DNA of 64,000 nucleotides from assembly GCA_002305715.1 (NCBI GenBank), contig DBQD01000074.1, positions 40,496 to 104,495 on the forward strand. Reading direction: 5' to 3'. Shown piece after piece: positions 47,206 through 54,034 of this stretch. Under the pieces are notes generated by a model that worked only from the letters and a program-made list of their open reading frames with translations, had not been told where the DNA came from and did not search any database. Source of the stretch: Proteiniphilum sp. UBA1403. Its GTDB lineage: Bacteria > Bacteroidota > Bacteroidia > Bacteroidales > Dysgonomonadaceae. Made by a program: the position numbers and the translations under genes. Numbering within the stretch: position 1 is the stretch's first letter; every line of letters begins with the position of its first letter.

Positions 47206-47892
47206 ATGAAACAGCACTTTTCTACTACCGAGAACAGCCGCATGATCTTTCAATGCCCCCTTTGCAGTTCAATACCGATTGAAGAGCAGGACTCTTTTTT
47301 GCGCGATGTGCGTTATGCTGTCCGTCACTATAGGAAAGGCGAAATGATTGTGAACCAAGGCATGCGCTATGATGCGCTTTATATCTTGATCAGGGGTGAG
47401 GTGGTGACGGAGATGGCCGATGAGAAAGGCGATTTTATGAAAGTTGAACAGATAAAAGCGCCCCATCCAATGGCGACCGGCTTTTTGTTTGCAACCGATA
47501 ACCGTTCTCCTGTAACAGCCCTATGTATGGTCGACAGCAGCGTGGTTGTGATACCCAAAGAGAATGTCTATTTTCTACTGCGCGAATACGAATCGTTCAT
47601 GATGGCCTTTTTGTCTTACATCTCCAACAAGGTTGCTTTTCTTTCTGAAAAACTGCGACTTGTCTCCTTGCGGACCATTCGGGCCAAGATTGCCTATTAC
47701 CTGTTAAAAGAATCGGAAGGAGGCAAGACGTTTACATTGAAGACATCCAGAGAGAGCATTGCCCAGCTATTTGGTGTTTCGCGTCCCGCCTTGGTGAAAG
47801 TAATGATGGAGATGGCCGATGAGGGCTTAATTGATGTAAACCGTCGCGAAATTTGCATCAACGATAGGGCTGCGTTGCAGCGAATGGTGTAG
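47206..47892 (+). CDS. Crp/Fnr-family regulator, likely of nitrite reduction
   Basis: A 228-residue protein with a cyclic-nucleotide-binding-like sensor fold (about 15-140, HYRKGEMIVNQGMRYDALYILIRGEV) and a C-terminal winged helix (about 150-225, SRESIAQLFGVSRPALVKVMMEMADEGLI). The N-terminus has two Cys (CPLC, about 17-20) but not the four-Cys FNR pattern, so an iron-sulfur cluster is doubtful. Divergent placement beside nrfHA suggests it controls that operon in response to nitrite, nitric oxide or redox state. The effector cannot be read from sequence. Confidence 0.88.
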   Translation: MKQHFSTTENSRMIFQCPLCSSIPIEEQDSFLRDVRYAVRHYRKGEMIVNQGMRYDALYILIRGEVVTEMADEKGDFMKVEQIKAPHPMATGFLFATDNRSPVTALCMVDSSVVVIPKENVYFLLREYESFMMAFLSYISNKVAFLSEKLRLVSLRTIRAKIAYYLLKESEGGKTFTLKTSRESIAQLFGVSRPALVKVMMEMADEGLIDVNRREICINDRAALQRMV

Positions 47893-47970
47893 TATGCCTA
47901 TTTGTAGATTGAAGTAGGTGTAATTTTATTCAGATGATTGCATTCACCCTTTTAACAATACAGCTTGATT

Positions 47971-48663
47971 ATGAATACATTTGCCGATAAAGTAATTGCC
48001 TTTAACCGTAACTTGAACTATACGGGTGACCTGCCTGAAGGCTTTCGGGTGATGAATCCCTTTTTGGATAACCCCGAAACGATGGAGGTGATGCAAGCAT
48101 TTTATCACAAGTTTTATCGCGACAATCGCCAACGAAGATTTATTGTAGGGATAAATCCCGGTCGTAATGGGGCAGGGGTGACAGGCATTCCGTTTACCGA
48201 TACCAAAAGGTTGGAGGGTGCATGTGGCATCATCATGAAGTCGGTGCACACCCACGAAGTTTCTTCCGTTTTTGTCTATGATATGATTGAGGCTTACGGC
48301 GGTGTGGTGCAGTTCTATCGCGATTTTTACATTAACTCTCCTTTTCCGTTGGCCATCATCCGACAGTCAAAAGGGGGAGCTTGGCTCAATGCCAATTATT
48401 ACGATGATCCCAAGCTCTTTAATGCATTAAAAGGATTCATGATTGAGTCGTTGAAGGAACATATCAAATTGGGTCTCGACACCTCGGAGGTGTTTATACT
48501 TGGGAAGAAGAATGCCGATTTTATTGCGAAATTGAATGCCGAGGAGAAGCTGTTTGACAAAATGACAACATTGGAGCACCCCCGTTTTATTCAGCAATAT
48601 AAGTCGAAAGAAAAAGAGCTCTATATCGATAAGTACCTCGCTGCATTTCATGCGCTTTTATAG
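47971..48663 (+). CDS. SMUG2-like uracil-DNA glycosylase family protein (DUF4918)
   Basis: A 230-residue protein of the uracil-DNA glycosylase superfamily. The segment GINPGRNGAGVTGIPFTDTKRL matches the SMUG-type first motif, where the Asn in the NPG segment binds catalytic water. The rest fits the DUF4918/SMUG2 group that is common in Bacteroidetes. It would excise uracil or related damaged bases from DNA. An in-frame TTG lies two codons upstream; the ATG at 47971 is preferred. It stands alone, 78 bases after the Crp gene. Confidence 0.8.
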   Translation: MNTFADKVIAFNRNLNYTGDLPEGFRVMNPFLDNPETMEVMQAFYHKFYRDNRQRRFIVGINPGRNGAGVTGIPFTDTKRLEGACGIIMKSVHTHEVSSVFVYDMIEAYGGVVQFYRDFYINSPFPLAIIRQSKGGAWLNANYYDDPKLFNALKGFMIESLKEHIKLGLDTSEVFILGKKNADFIAKLNAEEKLFDKMTTLEHPRFIQQYKSKEKELYIDKYLAAFHALL

Positions 48664-48750
48664 CAATAAACGATCGTTTTGTTGTGCGAAATATTGGTAA
48701 GGTATTTCGGATATCCTCCAATGAGCTTCGGTTGGACCAACACTGGTTAT

Positions 48751-48783
48751 CCCTTATATTTCCCTTATATTTCGCTTATATTT
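48751..48783. repeat. Three tandem 11-bp repeats
   Basis: CCCTTATATTT, CCCTTATATTT and CGCTTATATTT lie head to tail. TATAAGG motifs in opposite orientation follow (48785-48814), so the tract can fold back on itself. Confidence 0.75.
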
Positions 48784-48804
48784 TTATAAGGATGGAATAA
48801 GGAA

Positions 48805-48824
48805 GATATAAGGAGGGTATGAGG
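48805..48824. repeat. 20-bp repeat, copy 2 (first copy at 10349)
   Basis: 19 of 20 bases match the copy at 10349-10368. Related purine-rich words (ATATGAGGGAGG) continue to about 48850. It may belong to a dispersed intergenic repeat family. Confidence 0.6.
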
Positions 48825-48923
48825 TTGAATCAACGAAGATATGAGGGAGGATTATGGCTGTATGCTGGAAGTAACGGCATAAAAGCGAAGGCCTGAGGAT
48901 GCTGAATGTGAGGATAAAACAAA

Positions 48924-48952
48924 AATCCCCGGAACGTTTTCGTTCCAGGGAT
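48924..48952 (-). terminator. Terminator hairpin downstream of the helicase gene
   Basis: AATCCC-GGAACG pairs with CGTTCC-GGGATT (12 bp, one mismatched C/A pair) around TTTT. On the minus strand TTTTTGTTTT follows. Confidence 0.8.
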
Positions 48953-49117
48953 TGAATCAGTTGCTGATTTTTTGTGTGGTGCCACCAGAACGTTTTGCCT
49001 TTTAGTAACTACCACATTTATAATATCTTATAGAGTATCAAAACAACCGTGCAAATGAATGAACATAGTGCTTTTTTCGGCGTTTTGCCCGACAATGCTA
49101 TTGTCATTTCCAATACG
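48924..49117 (-). ncRNA. Possible small structured RNA
   Basis: On the minus strand a TACCTTTG box (49121-49128) precedes about 190 non-coding bases that end in a strong terminator hairpin (48924-48952). Inside are the hairpins GACAAT-AGC-ATTGTC and a TGTGGT/ACCACA pair. It lies just downstream of the helD-like gene on the same strand and does not encode a protein I can support. The family is unknown to me; it could instead be only the 3' end of the helicase transcript. Confidence 0.35.
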
Positions 49118-49184
49118 AGACAAAGGTACAGAAAATAGATGTAATCCCTAAGCAAAATGAAATATTATTCGCTTTATAGTGAAA

Positions 49185-51242
49185 CTAAAACAATTTACTT
49201 TTCGTCCCAACAAAAGTCAATGTCAATCGATGCATCGCCCTTGTCGCCGCCACATAGAGCATACTCTGGTCAATCTCCGATTGGTAATTCTTATCAGTCA
49301 CTTGCGGAATGATTACTTCATCGAACTCCAACCCTTTTGCCATGTGAGCAGAAGTGATTATAATACCTTGTACGAAAGCAGAACTTTGATTTGAAAGGAA
49401 GTAAACATCATCTGTATATGCTTTTAACTTATCTGCTATGTCTTTTGCCTGTAATTCAGTCTTACAAACAATCCCAAGTGATTTATAGGACGACTTTTTG
49501 AATGTAGAAATCAAGTTCGCAATGCAGGATATTTCATCTTCCTCATTCTTGCATTTAAGAATTTGCGGTTTCTCTCCATGCCGGGCAACGGGTTCCAGTT
49601 CTTCGTTTTTCCGAATCTTCTGTGCAAAATCAGTTATCTCGTATGTTGAACGATAACTCTTGCATAGTTTCATCACCTCTCCCGTAATGAGTGCTTTCTG
49701 AATCATATCCGCATTCGATGAACCGTAAGGATTAACTGACTGGCTTGCATCACCCAAAACGGTCTTTCGACAAGGATATAGCTTTTGTATCAACTTATAC
49801 TGTATAGGTGAGTAGTCCTGCATCTCATCAATCAAAAGGTGTTTGACTGGCGATTTCGTGTTATTCCCGTCCAATGCGATGTGGATATAAGCCAATGGTG
49901 CTAAATCCGCATATTCAAGTGTTCGATTCTTACGCATCTTAAACAACTCGGGCTTACCAATCCATTCAAAGAAATCTTTATAGACCTGTACATCGTTGTT
50001 CCCGGCAAACATGTTCCTTATTTCTTTTTTGAGCATATTCCGTTCGGCAGTGGTAACTGTGATCCGATATTGAACCTGTGCCATTTCCAGAATATAATCA
50101 GTCATTGTTTCAAAACGTTGCCGCATCGGATAGCGGTCAAAACGCCTAAATTGTTCTTCAATAAATTCGGCAGGAATAGTAACATGCTTTGTTAGCTTTA
50201 CATCTACCGCTTTGAAATAGTTGTTCTCAATATGCAGGATAAATCGGTCGAGTTGGGAAATAAAATCAAACGATGCCTTATACTGTATGCGATCTGTAAA
50301 GCCCGGAGCTGGTTTTGTGAGCAATTCGTTTACCTGCTCAAAAAAGGTCTGAAACTTATATTTGTTGTCCAATACGCTGGAAAGTATTTGCTCCATACTG
50401 GTTTCAGGTACGGTTTCTTCGCCAAGTTCGGGAAGCACATTAGATATGTAATCGGCAAACACCTTGTTGGGTGAGATTATCAATATGTCCTTTGAGGAAA
50501 TGCTACCCTTGAAAGCATAAAGCAGGTAAGCGATACGGTGCAGGGCAATAGAAGTCTTTCCCGATCCGGCAACTCCTTGTATGATGATTGTTTGAGCATC
50601 TTCATTACGGATAATCCGGTTCTGCTCCCGCTGAATGGTAGCCACGATATTCTTCATCTTATCGTCCGCATTGGAACTTAATTCCTTTTGAAGAATATCA
50701 TCATGAACAGTCAGCGAACTCTCAATCATATATTCCATTCTGCCTTTCCGAATACGATATTGCCGTTTGAGTGTAATATCTCCCGTCACTTCGCCTGCCG
50801 GAGATTCGTAAGAAGCCTCTCCCAATTCATAGTCATAAAACATACTCGAAATCGGCGCACGCCAGTCATAAATAAAGCTCATCTTACTATCCGAATCATA
50901 GAACGAGTGAACGCCAATATAGACAGGTAAAACTTTTCCGTCTTTTTCCCTACTCTTAAAGTCAATCCGACCGAAGTATGGAATATCCAGTATCTTACCC
51001 AATCGTTTGCGTTTATCAATCACATTCTCGCCTAATGCAAAATGATTCAGAATGCTTTCCCGCATCGAGCGAATCTCGTGCGGGTCAATATCTTTGTTCG
51101 ACCACAGGTAATCTTTATACTCTGCCAGTGTATCGACATGTTCTTTCACTGACACATCCGTACTATTAATAGTCTTATTCAGCAAATTGATAACCTGCTG
51201 TAAATAATCACGTTCCTGTTTCTCTGTTTTATTAAATATCAT
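49185..51242 (-). CDS. HelD-like UvrD/Rep-family helicase
   Basis: A 685-residue superfamily 1 ATPase. The N-terminal coiled-coil-like arm (about 1-60) and the WRAPISSMFYDYELGEASYE segment (about 128-147) are typical of the HelD/helicase IV group, followed by Walker A GVAGSGKTSIALHR (about 223-236), motif II DEMQDYSPIQ and the C-terminal VAATRAMHRL. In Firmicutes and Actinobacteria HelD strips RNA polymerase from DNA; in E. coli helicase IV acts in recombination. The role here is unknown. A clear AAGGAG site lies 7 bases before the ATG. It borders the accessory island. Confidence 0.85.
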   Translation of the reverse strand: MIFNKTEKQERDYLQQVINLLNKTINSTDVSVKEHVDTLAEYKDYLWSNKDIDPHEIRSMRESILNHFALGENVIDKRKRLGKILDIPYFGRIDFKSREKDGKVLPVYIGVHSFYDSDSKMSFIYDWRAPISSMFYDYELGEASYESPAGEVTGDITLKRQYRIRKGRMEYMIESSLTVHDDILQKELSSNADDKMKNIVATIQREQNRIIRNEDAQTIIIQGVAGSGKTSIALHRIAYLLYAFKGSISSKDILIISPNKVFADYISNVLPELGEETVPETSMEQILSSVLDNKYKFQTFFEQVNELLTKPAPGFTDRIQYKASFDFISQLDRFILHIENNYFKAVDVKLTKHVTIPAEFIEEQFRRFDRYPMRQRFETMTDYILEMAQVQYRITVTTAERNMLKKEIRNMFAGNNDVQVYKDFFEWIGKPELFKMRKNRTLEYADLAPLAYIHIALDGNNTKSPVKHLLIDEMQDYSPIQYKLIQKLYPCRKTVLGDASQSVNPYGSSNADMIQKALITGEVMKLCKSYRSTYEITDFAQKIRKNEELEPVARHGEKPQILKCKNEEDEISCIANLISTFKKSSYKSLGIVCKTELQAKDIADKLKAYTDDVYFLSNQSSAFVQGIIITSAHMAKGLEFDEVIIPQVTDKNYQSEIDQSMLYVAATRAMHRLTLTFVGTKSKLF

Positions 51243-51287
51243 AAAGCACTCCTTGTTATTACATTAAAAAAGACACAAAAGGGTGCG

Positions 51288-51295
51288 CAAAATTA
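51288..51295 (-). promoter_or_regulatory. -7 promoter box of the helicase gene
   Basis: Minus-strand TAATTTTG matches TAnnTTTG; initiation near 51284 leaves about 42 bases before the ATG at 51242. The divergent nucleotidyltransferase promoter lies 60 bases away. Confidence 0.55.
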
Positions 51296-51314
51296 CTGCA
51301 TATCAGTGGTGTAC

Positions 51315-51337
51315 GAAATGGCTATTTATAGCTATAT
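51315..51337. repeat. 23-bp element upstream of the nucleotidyltransferase, copy A
   Basis: 21 of 23 bases match, in inverted orientation, the element at 52734-52756. The core GCTAT-TT-ATAGC is palindromic. It lies 16 bases upstream of the -7 box TATCTTTG at 51354-51361. Confidence 0.6.
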
Positions 51338-51353
51338 ATCAAAACCAGTTTTG

Positions 51354-51361
51354 TATCTTTG
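51354..51361 (+). promoter_or_regulatory. -7 promoter box of the nucleotidyltransferase
   Basis: TATCTTTG matches TAnnTTTG; initiation near 51365 leaves about 16 bases before the ATG at 51381 and excludes earlier in-frame ATGs. Confidence 0.6.
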
Positions 51362-51380
51362 CACGCTCAATAAAATAAAT

Positions 51381-51965
51381 ATGGATATTCTAAAACTCGC
51401 AGAGCAGAATCAGCAAGCCGCATGGGAAATACTGGAAGATACTCGTATTATCCCGGCATGGGAACGCATTGGTGCAACTGTTAATATTATCGGTTCGCTT
51501 AAATCAGGTTTGTTGATGAAAAGCAGGGATATAGACATGCACATTTATACCGACCATCTCAATATAATAGAGAGTTTCTCTGTTATGCAGGAGTTGGCAG
51601 AACGTCTTCCTCTGAAAGAAATCCAATATATAAATGGGATAAATACCGAAGAAGAATGTATCGAATGGCACGCCCGGTATGAAGATAAAGAAGGGAACAC
51701 ATGGAAGTTTGACATGATTCATATCCGCCGAGGTTCCAAGTATGACGGCACGGTAGAGCGAGTAACCGATGCTATAATCAATCAACTAACGCCTGAAATC
51801 CGACAAACTATTCTTCAAATCAAATACGATGTGCCGGAAGGTGTATTTATTCCGGGTATAGAGATATACCATGCTGTTTTTACGGGTGGAGTGAAAACGT
51901 ATGAGGAACTGGAACAATGGAGAAAAACCAATCCGTTGACAAACAGTTTGGATTGGCTACCTTAA
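51381..51965 (+). CDS. Nucleotidyltransferase-fold protein
   Basis: A 194-residue protein. GSLKSGLLMKSRDIDMHIY (about 36-54) matches the GS-x-DxD pattern of the pol-beta-type nucleotidyltransferase fold, and a third acidic residue may come from FDMIHI at about 111-116. Relatives of this type are often annotated as phosphoglycerate mutase family or nucleotidyltransferase-domain proteins without known substrate. The frame extends 25 codons upstream, but the promoter box at 51354 places the start at 51381. It shares its stop region (4 bases) with the convergent LuxR gene. Confidence 0.65.
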   Translation: MDILKLAEQNQQAAWEILEDTRIIPAWERIGATVNIIGSLKSGLLMKSRDIDMHIYTDHLNIIESFSVMQELAERLPLKEIQYINGINTEEECIEWHARYEDKEGNTWKFDMIHIRRGSKYDGTVERVTDAIINQLTPEIRQTILQIKYDVPEGVFIPGIEIYHAVFTGGVKTYEELEQWRKTNPLTNSLDWLP

Positions 51966-52726
51966 TAGATGATGCCAAAATCGCGTGCAGTATTAATCGC
52001 CTCCATCACATTATCAACATCCAGTTTAGACAATATATTCTTTCGGTGATTATTAACCGTATAAATACTGATATGCAGTCTATCTGCAATTTCTTTACTT
52101 AGAAAGCCCTGACGAATTAACAGAAGTATCTCTTTTTCCCGGTTAGTTAACTGTTTCTCTGCCGGAGTGAATGCCTGAGCAAATATCTCGCCCGTCTTAC
52201 TATTAATAACCGTTCGCTTGATTCTTTCGGTAAATGTTTGGTCGGGAGATATATCTACAACTCCCATAATAATCCAAGCCTTGCCGTTCCTATCCTTCTC
52301 AAGAACCTGCTGTCGGCTGGTTACATTTACATACTGCCCTTTAGCGTTCAGTATCCGGTATTGGAATATCTGCTGATAGTCATTTCTTTCTTCCTGCGGA
52401 AGCGAATAAATAAACTTCCCATGCTCAATCTGGTACTCCAACAGCTGGGAACGGTCATCCGGATGTATCCTGTCTTCCAATAGATCGCCCTGCTTCCTTA
52501 TCGTTTTTATCCAAGCAGGATTATATCCGAAAAGAGTAGAGAAGTTATCAGAAGCGAAGTCGTACCTTTCTTTGAACACATCGACTGTGAAAATACAACT
52601 TTGGCTCATTCGGGAGAATGCCTGTATAGATTCCCGCTTCTTATTCCATAAATCATAGTTGATGTCAAAGTTGCTGATATGCTGCCTTGACCATAGTTCT
52701 TCGGGAGTTATATTGTTGGAAATCAT
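51962..52726 (-). CDS. PAS-LuxR-family transcriptional regulator
   Basis: A 254-residue regulator: a PAS fold at about 40-165 (DNFSTLFGYNPAWIKTI, HPDDRSQLLEYQ, FQYRILNAKGQYVNVTSRQQ) and a C-terminal LuxR/GerE helix-turn-helix at about 190-250 (LTNREKEILLLIRQGFLSKEIADRLHISIYTVNNHRKNILSKL). The ligand is unknown. An ATG 9 codons upstream is in frame, but the TATCTTTG box at 52731-52738 (minus strand) makes 52726 the likely start, almost at the transcription start, so the message may be leaderless. A 23-bp element at its promoter is shared with the nucleotidyltransferase gene. Confidence 0.85.
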   Translation of the reverse strand: MISNNITPEELWSRQHISNFDINYDLWNKKRESIQAFSRMSQSCIFTVDVFKERYDFASDNFSTLFGYNPAWIKTIRKQGDLLEDRIHPDDRSQLLEYQIEHGKFIYSLPQEERNDYQQIFQYRILNAKGQYVNVTSRQQVLEKDRNGKAWIIMGVVDISPDQTFTERIKRTVINSKTGEIFAQAFTPAEKQLTNREKEILLLIRQGFLSKEIADRLHISIYTVNNHRKNILSKLDVDNVMEAINTARDFGIIY

Positions 52727-52730
52727 GGGG

Positions 52731-52738
52731 CAAAGATA
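52731..52738 (-). promoter_or_regulatory. -7 promoter box of the PAS-LuxR gene
   Basis: Minus-strand TATCTTTG lies only 4 bases before the ATG at 52726. Initiation at about 52727 implies a leaderless or nearly leaderless message. Confidence 0.55.
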
Positions 52739-52756
52739 GCTATAAATAGTCATTTC
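52734..52756. repeat. 23-bp element upstream of the LuxR gene, copy B
   Basis: Reverse complement of the element at 51315-51337 with two mismatches. It partly overlaps the -7 box of the LuxR gene, a position suited to autoregulation. Confidence 0.6.
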
Positions 52757-52839
52757 TCAGGTGGAAAACAATGAATATTTTTGTTGCTAAAAACGTGTGG
52801 GACGTCTATTATTTACAATTTCAGATGATTGACTACCAC

Positions 52840-52847
52840 TATTTTTG
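52840..52847 (+). promoter_or_regulatory. -7 promoter box upstream of rteC
   Basis: TATTTTTG matches TAnnTTTG and lies 68 bases before the rteC start at 52916. Confidence 0.4.
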
Positions 52848-52915
52848 AGTTCGAAATTTGAAAGCAGGAATCTACAAACGTTATGTTGCGCTTGCTCTTA
52901 CTCTAAACAACGGTT

Positions 52916-53761
52916 ATGAAAAATGAAATAGAAAAAATTGTCAGCGAATTGAAGGCTTCAATACAAGTTGGAGAATTAGAACTGTACGATATAGTTCAAA
53001 ATGTTCCGTCTATGATATTGATGATGGAAGATGCTTTTGAAAAATTGAAAGCAAATGTTTCGAAATACGAATTTCTTACACGACAGGAGGAGATTGCGTT
53101 CTTCAAAGAAACGAAACCCAAGATATTTAGTAGGCTGATATATCTTCGTAAGATATACTATCTTGAAGTCAATCGTCCTGTTTCAAACTACACTACCATA
53201 AGAGCATATTTGGAAAAAGAGATTGATAACATTAATTCATTTTCCAATAAGAACGCTGAATTTATCCAATATTATCGCTCAGGACAGACTTGCTTTGACG
53301 AACACTATTTTGTGCGAGGTCGTTTTGAAATGGATTTAAACCTCGAAAGTTTCTATTTTGAAAGGGACCCTCGTTTTTCCACAAACTCTGACTTCAAAGC
53401 AGCCAGATTGCTTGCCAACGATATGCTGGCGGCTTATCTGAATTGCGAGTTATCGAAACTGAAATATCAAGAAGAAAACAGCTATAACATAAATGATGAA
53501 CTGCCTCCTGCTAAATGGACTGATAAGAAAACGGCACTTGGAGAAATAATTTATGGAATCCATGAAGAAAAAAGTATCAATGCGGGAATGATAGAAATTA
53601 AAGCATTAGCAACTATTTTCGGGCGAATATTCAAAGTCGATTTGAGCGATATTTATCGCATATTTTTAGAAATCAGAAGTCGAAAAACCAATCGGACAGA
53701 GTATCTCAACCGCTTGATTAAAGCCTTGAACCGAAGAATGGATGAGGCAGACGGCAGATAA
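52916..53761 (+). CDS. rteC: RteC-like regulator of conjugative-transposon excision
   Basis: A 281-residue protein of the RteC family. In CTnDOT-type elements RteC is made on tetracycline exposure through RteA/RteB and activates the excision genes. The N-terminal EKIVSELKASIQVGELELYDIVQNVPSMI, the central SGQTCFDEHYFVRGRFEMDLNLESFYFERDP and the C-terminal KTALGEIIYGIHEEKSINAG...IFKVDLSDIYRIFLEIRSRKTNRTEYLNRL are typical. The C-terminal half contains a winged-helix fold. No rteA, rteB, tetQ, exc, tra genes or integrase are in the window, so it looks like an orphan left by, or borrowed from, a conjugative element. Confidence 0.88.
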   Translation: MKNEIEKIVSELKASIQVGELELYDIVQNVPSMILMMEDAFEKLKANVSKYEFLTRQEEIAFFKETKPKIFSRLIYLRKIYYLEVNRPVSNYTTIRAYLEKEIDNINSFSNKNAEFIQYYRSGQTCFDEHYFVRGRFEMDLNLESFYFERDPRFSTNSDFKAARLLANDMLAAYLNCELSKLKYQEENSYNINDELPPAKWTDKKTALGEIIYGIHEEKSINAGMIEIKALATIFGRIFKVDLSDIYRIFLEIRSRKTNRTEYLNRLIKALNRRMDEADGR

Positions 53762-53776
53762 CCCAATTAAATATAT

Positions 53777-53784
53777 TATCTTTG
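53777..53784 (+). promoter_or_regulatory. -7 promoter box of the structured leader
   Basis: TATCTTTG matches TAnnTTTG; initiation near 53788 would give a leader of about 245 bases before the DHFR-family gene. Confidence 0.6.
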
Positions 53785-53785
53785 T

Positions 53786-53830
53786 ATGCGTAAAATAAAG
53801 AAAATAAGAAGTATATCAGATACTTCATAG
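53786..53830 (+). CDS. Possible leader peptide MRKIKKIRSISDTS
   Basis: A 14-codon frame at the very start of the predicted leader transcript, rich in Lys, Arg and Ile. Its ATG lies at or just before the predicted transcription start, so it is translated only if the message is leaderless or initiates slightly earlier. Its end overlaps a small hairpin (53809-53825). It is listed because short leader frames control several Bacteroides resistance genes by attenuation; this one is unproven. Confidence 0.3.
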   Translation: MRKIKKIRSISDTS

Positions 53831-53857
53831 ATATATAACATAACGTTCGCTGAACGT

Positions 53858-54025
53858 CTCAATGTAGAAAACTGGCACTTTTCAAAGACTATCGAGACAA
53901 CAGTCGCAATGTTCATGCTATACGAAAGTATGGCGTGGACTTGCCTGTTTCGATAGTCGGGTATGCCAGTACCTCTACATTGAGCAGTGTGAGTTCCACG
54001 CTTTTTTCGTATTTAGCATAACATT
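53858..54025 (+). promoter_or_regulatory. Structured leader with two mutually exclusive folds
   Basis: Fold A (53858-53984) is one long hairpin: 11 bp (CTCAATGTAGA/TCTACATTGAG), 7 bp (ACTGGCA/TGCCAGT), 13 bp (53887-53899 with 53946-53958), then 17 bp with one bulge closed by a GAAA tetraloop at 53924-53927. Fold B pairs 53908-53939 with 53995-54025 in four blocks (AATGTT, ATGCT, TACGAA, GCGTGGA with their complements, 24 bp). Fold B uses bases inside fold A and reaches to within 10 bases of the downstream ATG. A T6 run (54002-54007) follows the GCGTGGA/TCCACGC pair. This looks like an attenuator or ligand/translation-controlled switch; a decayed inverted-repeat element is the alternative. Confidence 0.6.
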
Positions 54026-54034
54026 TTAAGAATC

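Noticed and set aside
48751..48783. CRISPR-like repeats.
   Set aside because: Only three 11-bp units with no spacers.
48924..49117. tRNA or tmRNA, because of a GGTGGCACCA-like stretch.
   Set aside because: No cloverleaf or tmRNA tag frame could be drawn.
53905..53932. Resemblance of the minus strand (TTCGTATAGCAT) to part of a loxP site.
   Set aside because: Only one arm and part of the spacer match; the flanking symmetry belongs to the long hairpin of the leader, and no Cre-like recombinase is present.
53858..53984. Retron msd or group II intron fragment, because of the long hairpin with GAAA loop.
   Set aside because: No reverse transcriptase gene lies nearby and no intron domain V motif is seen.
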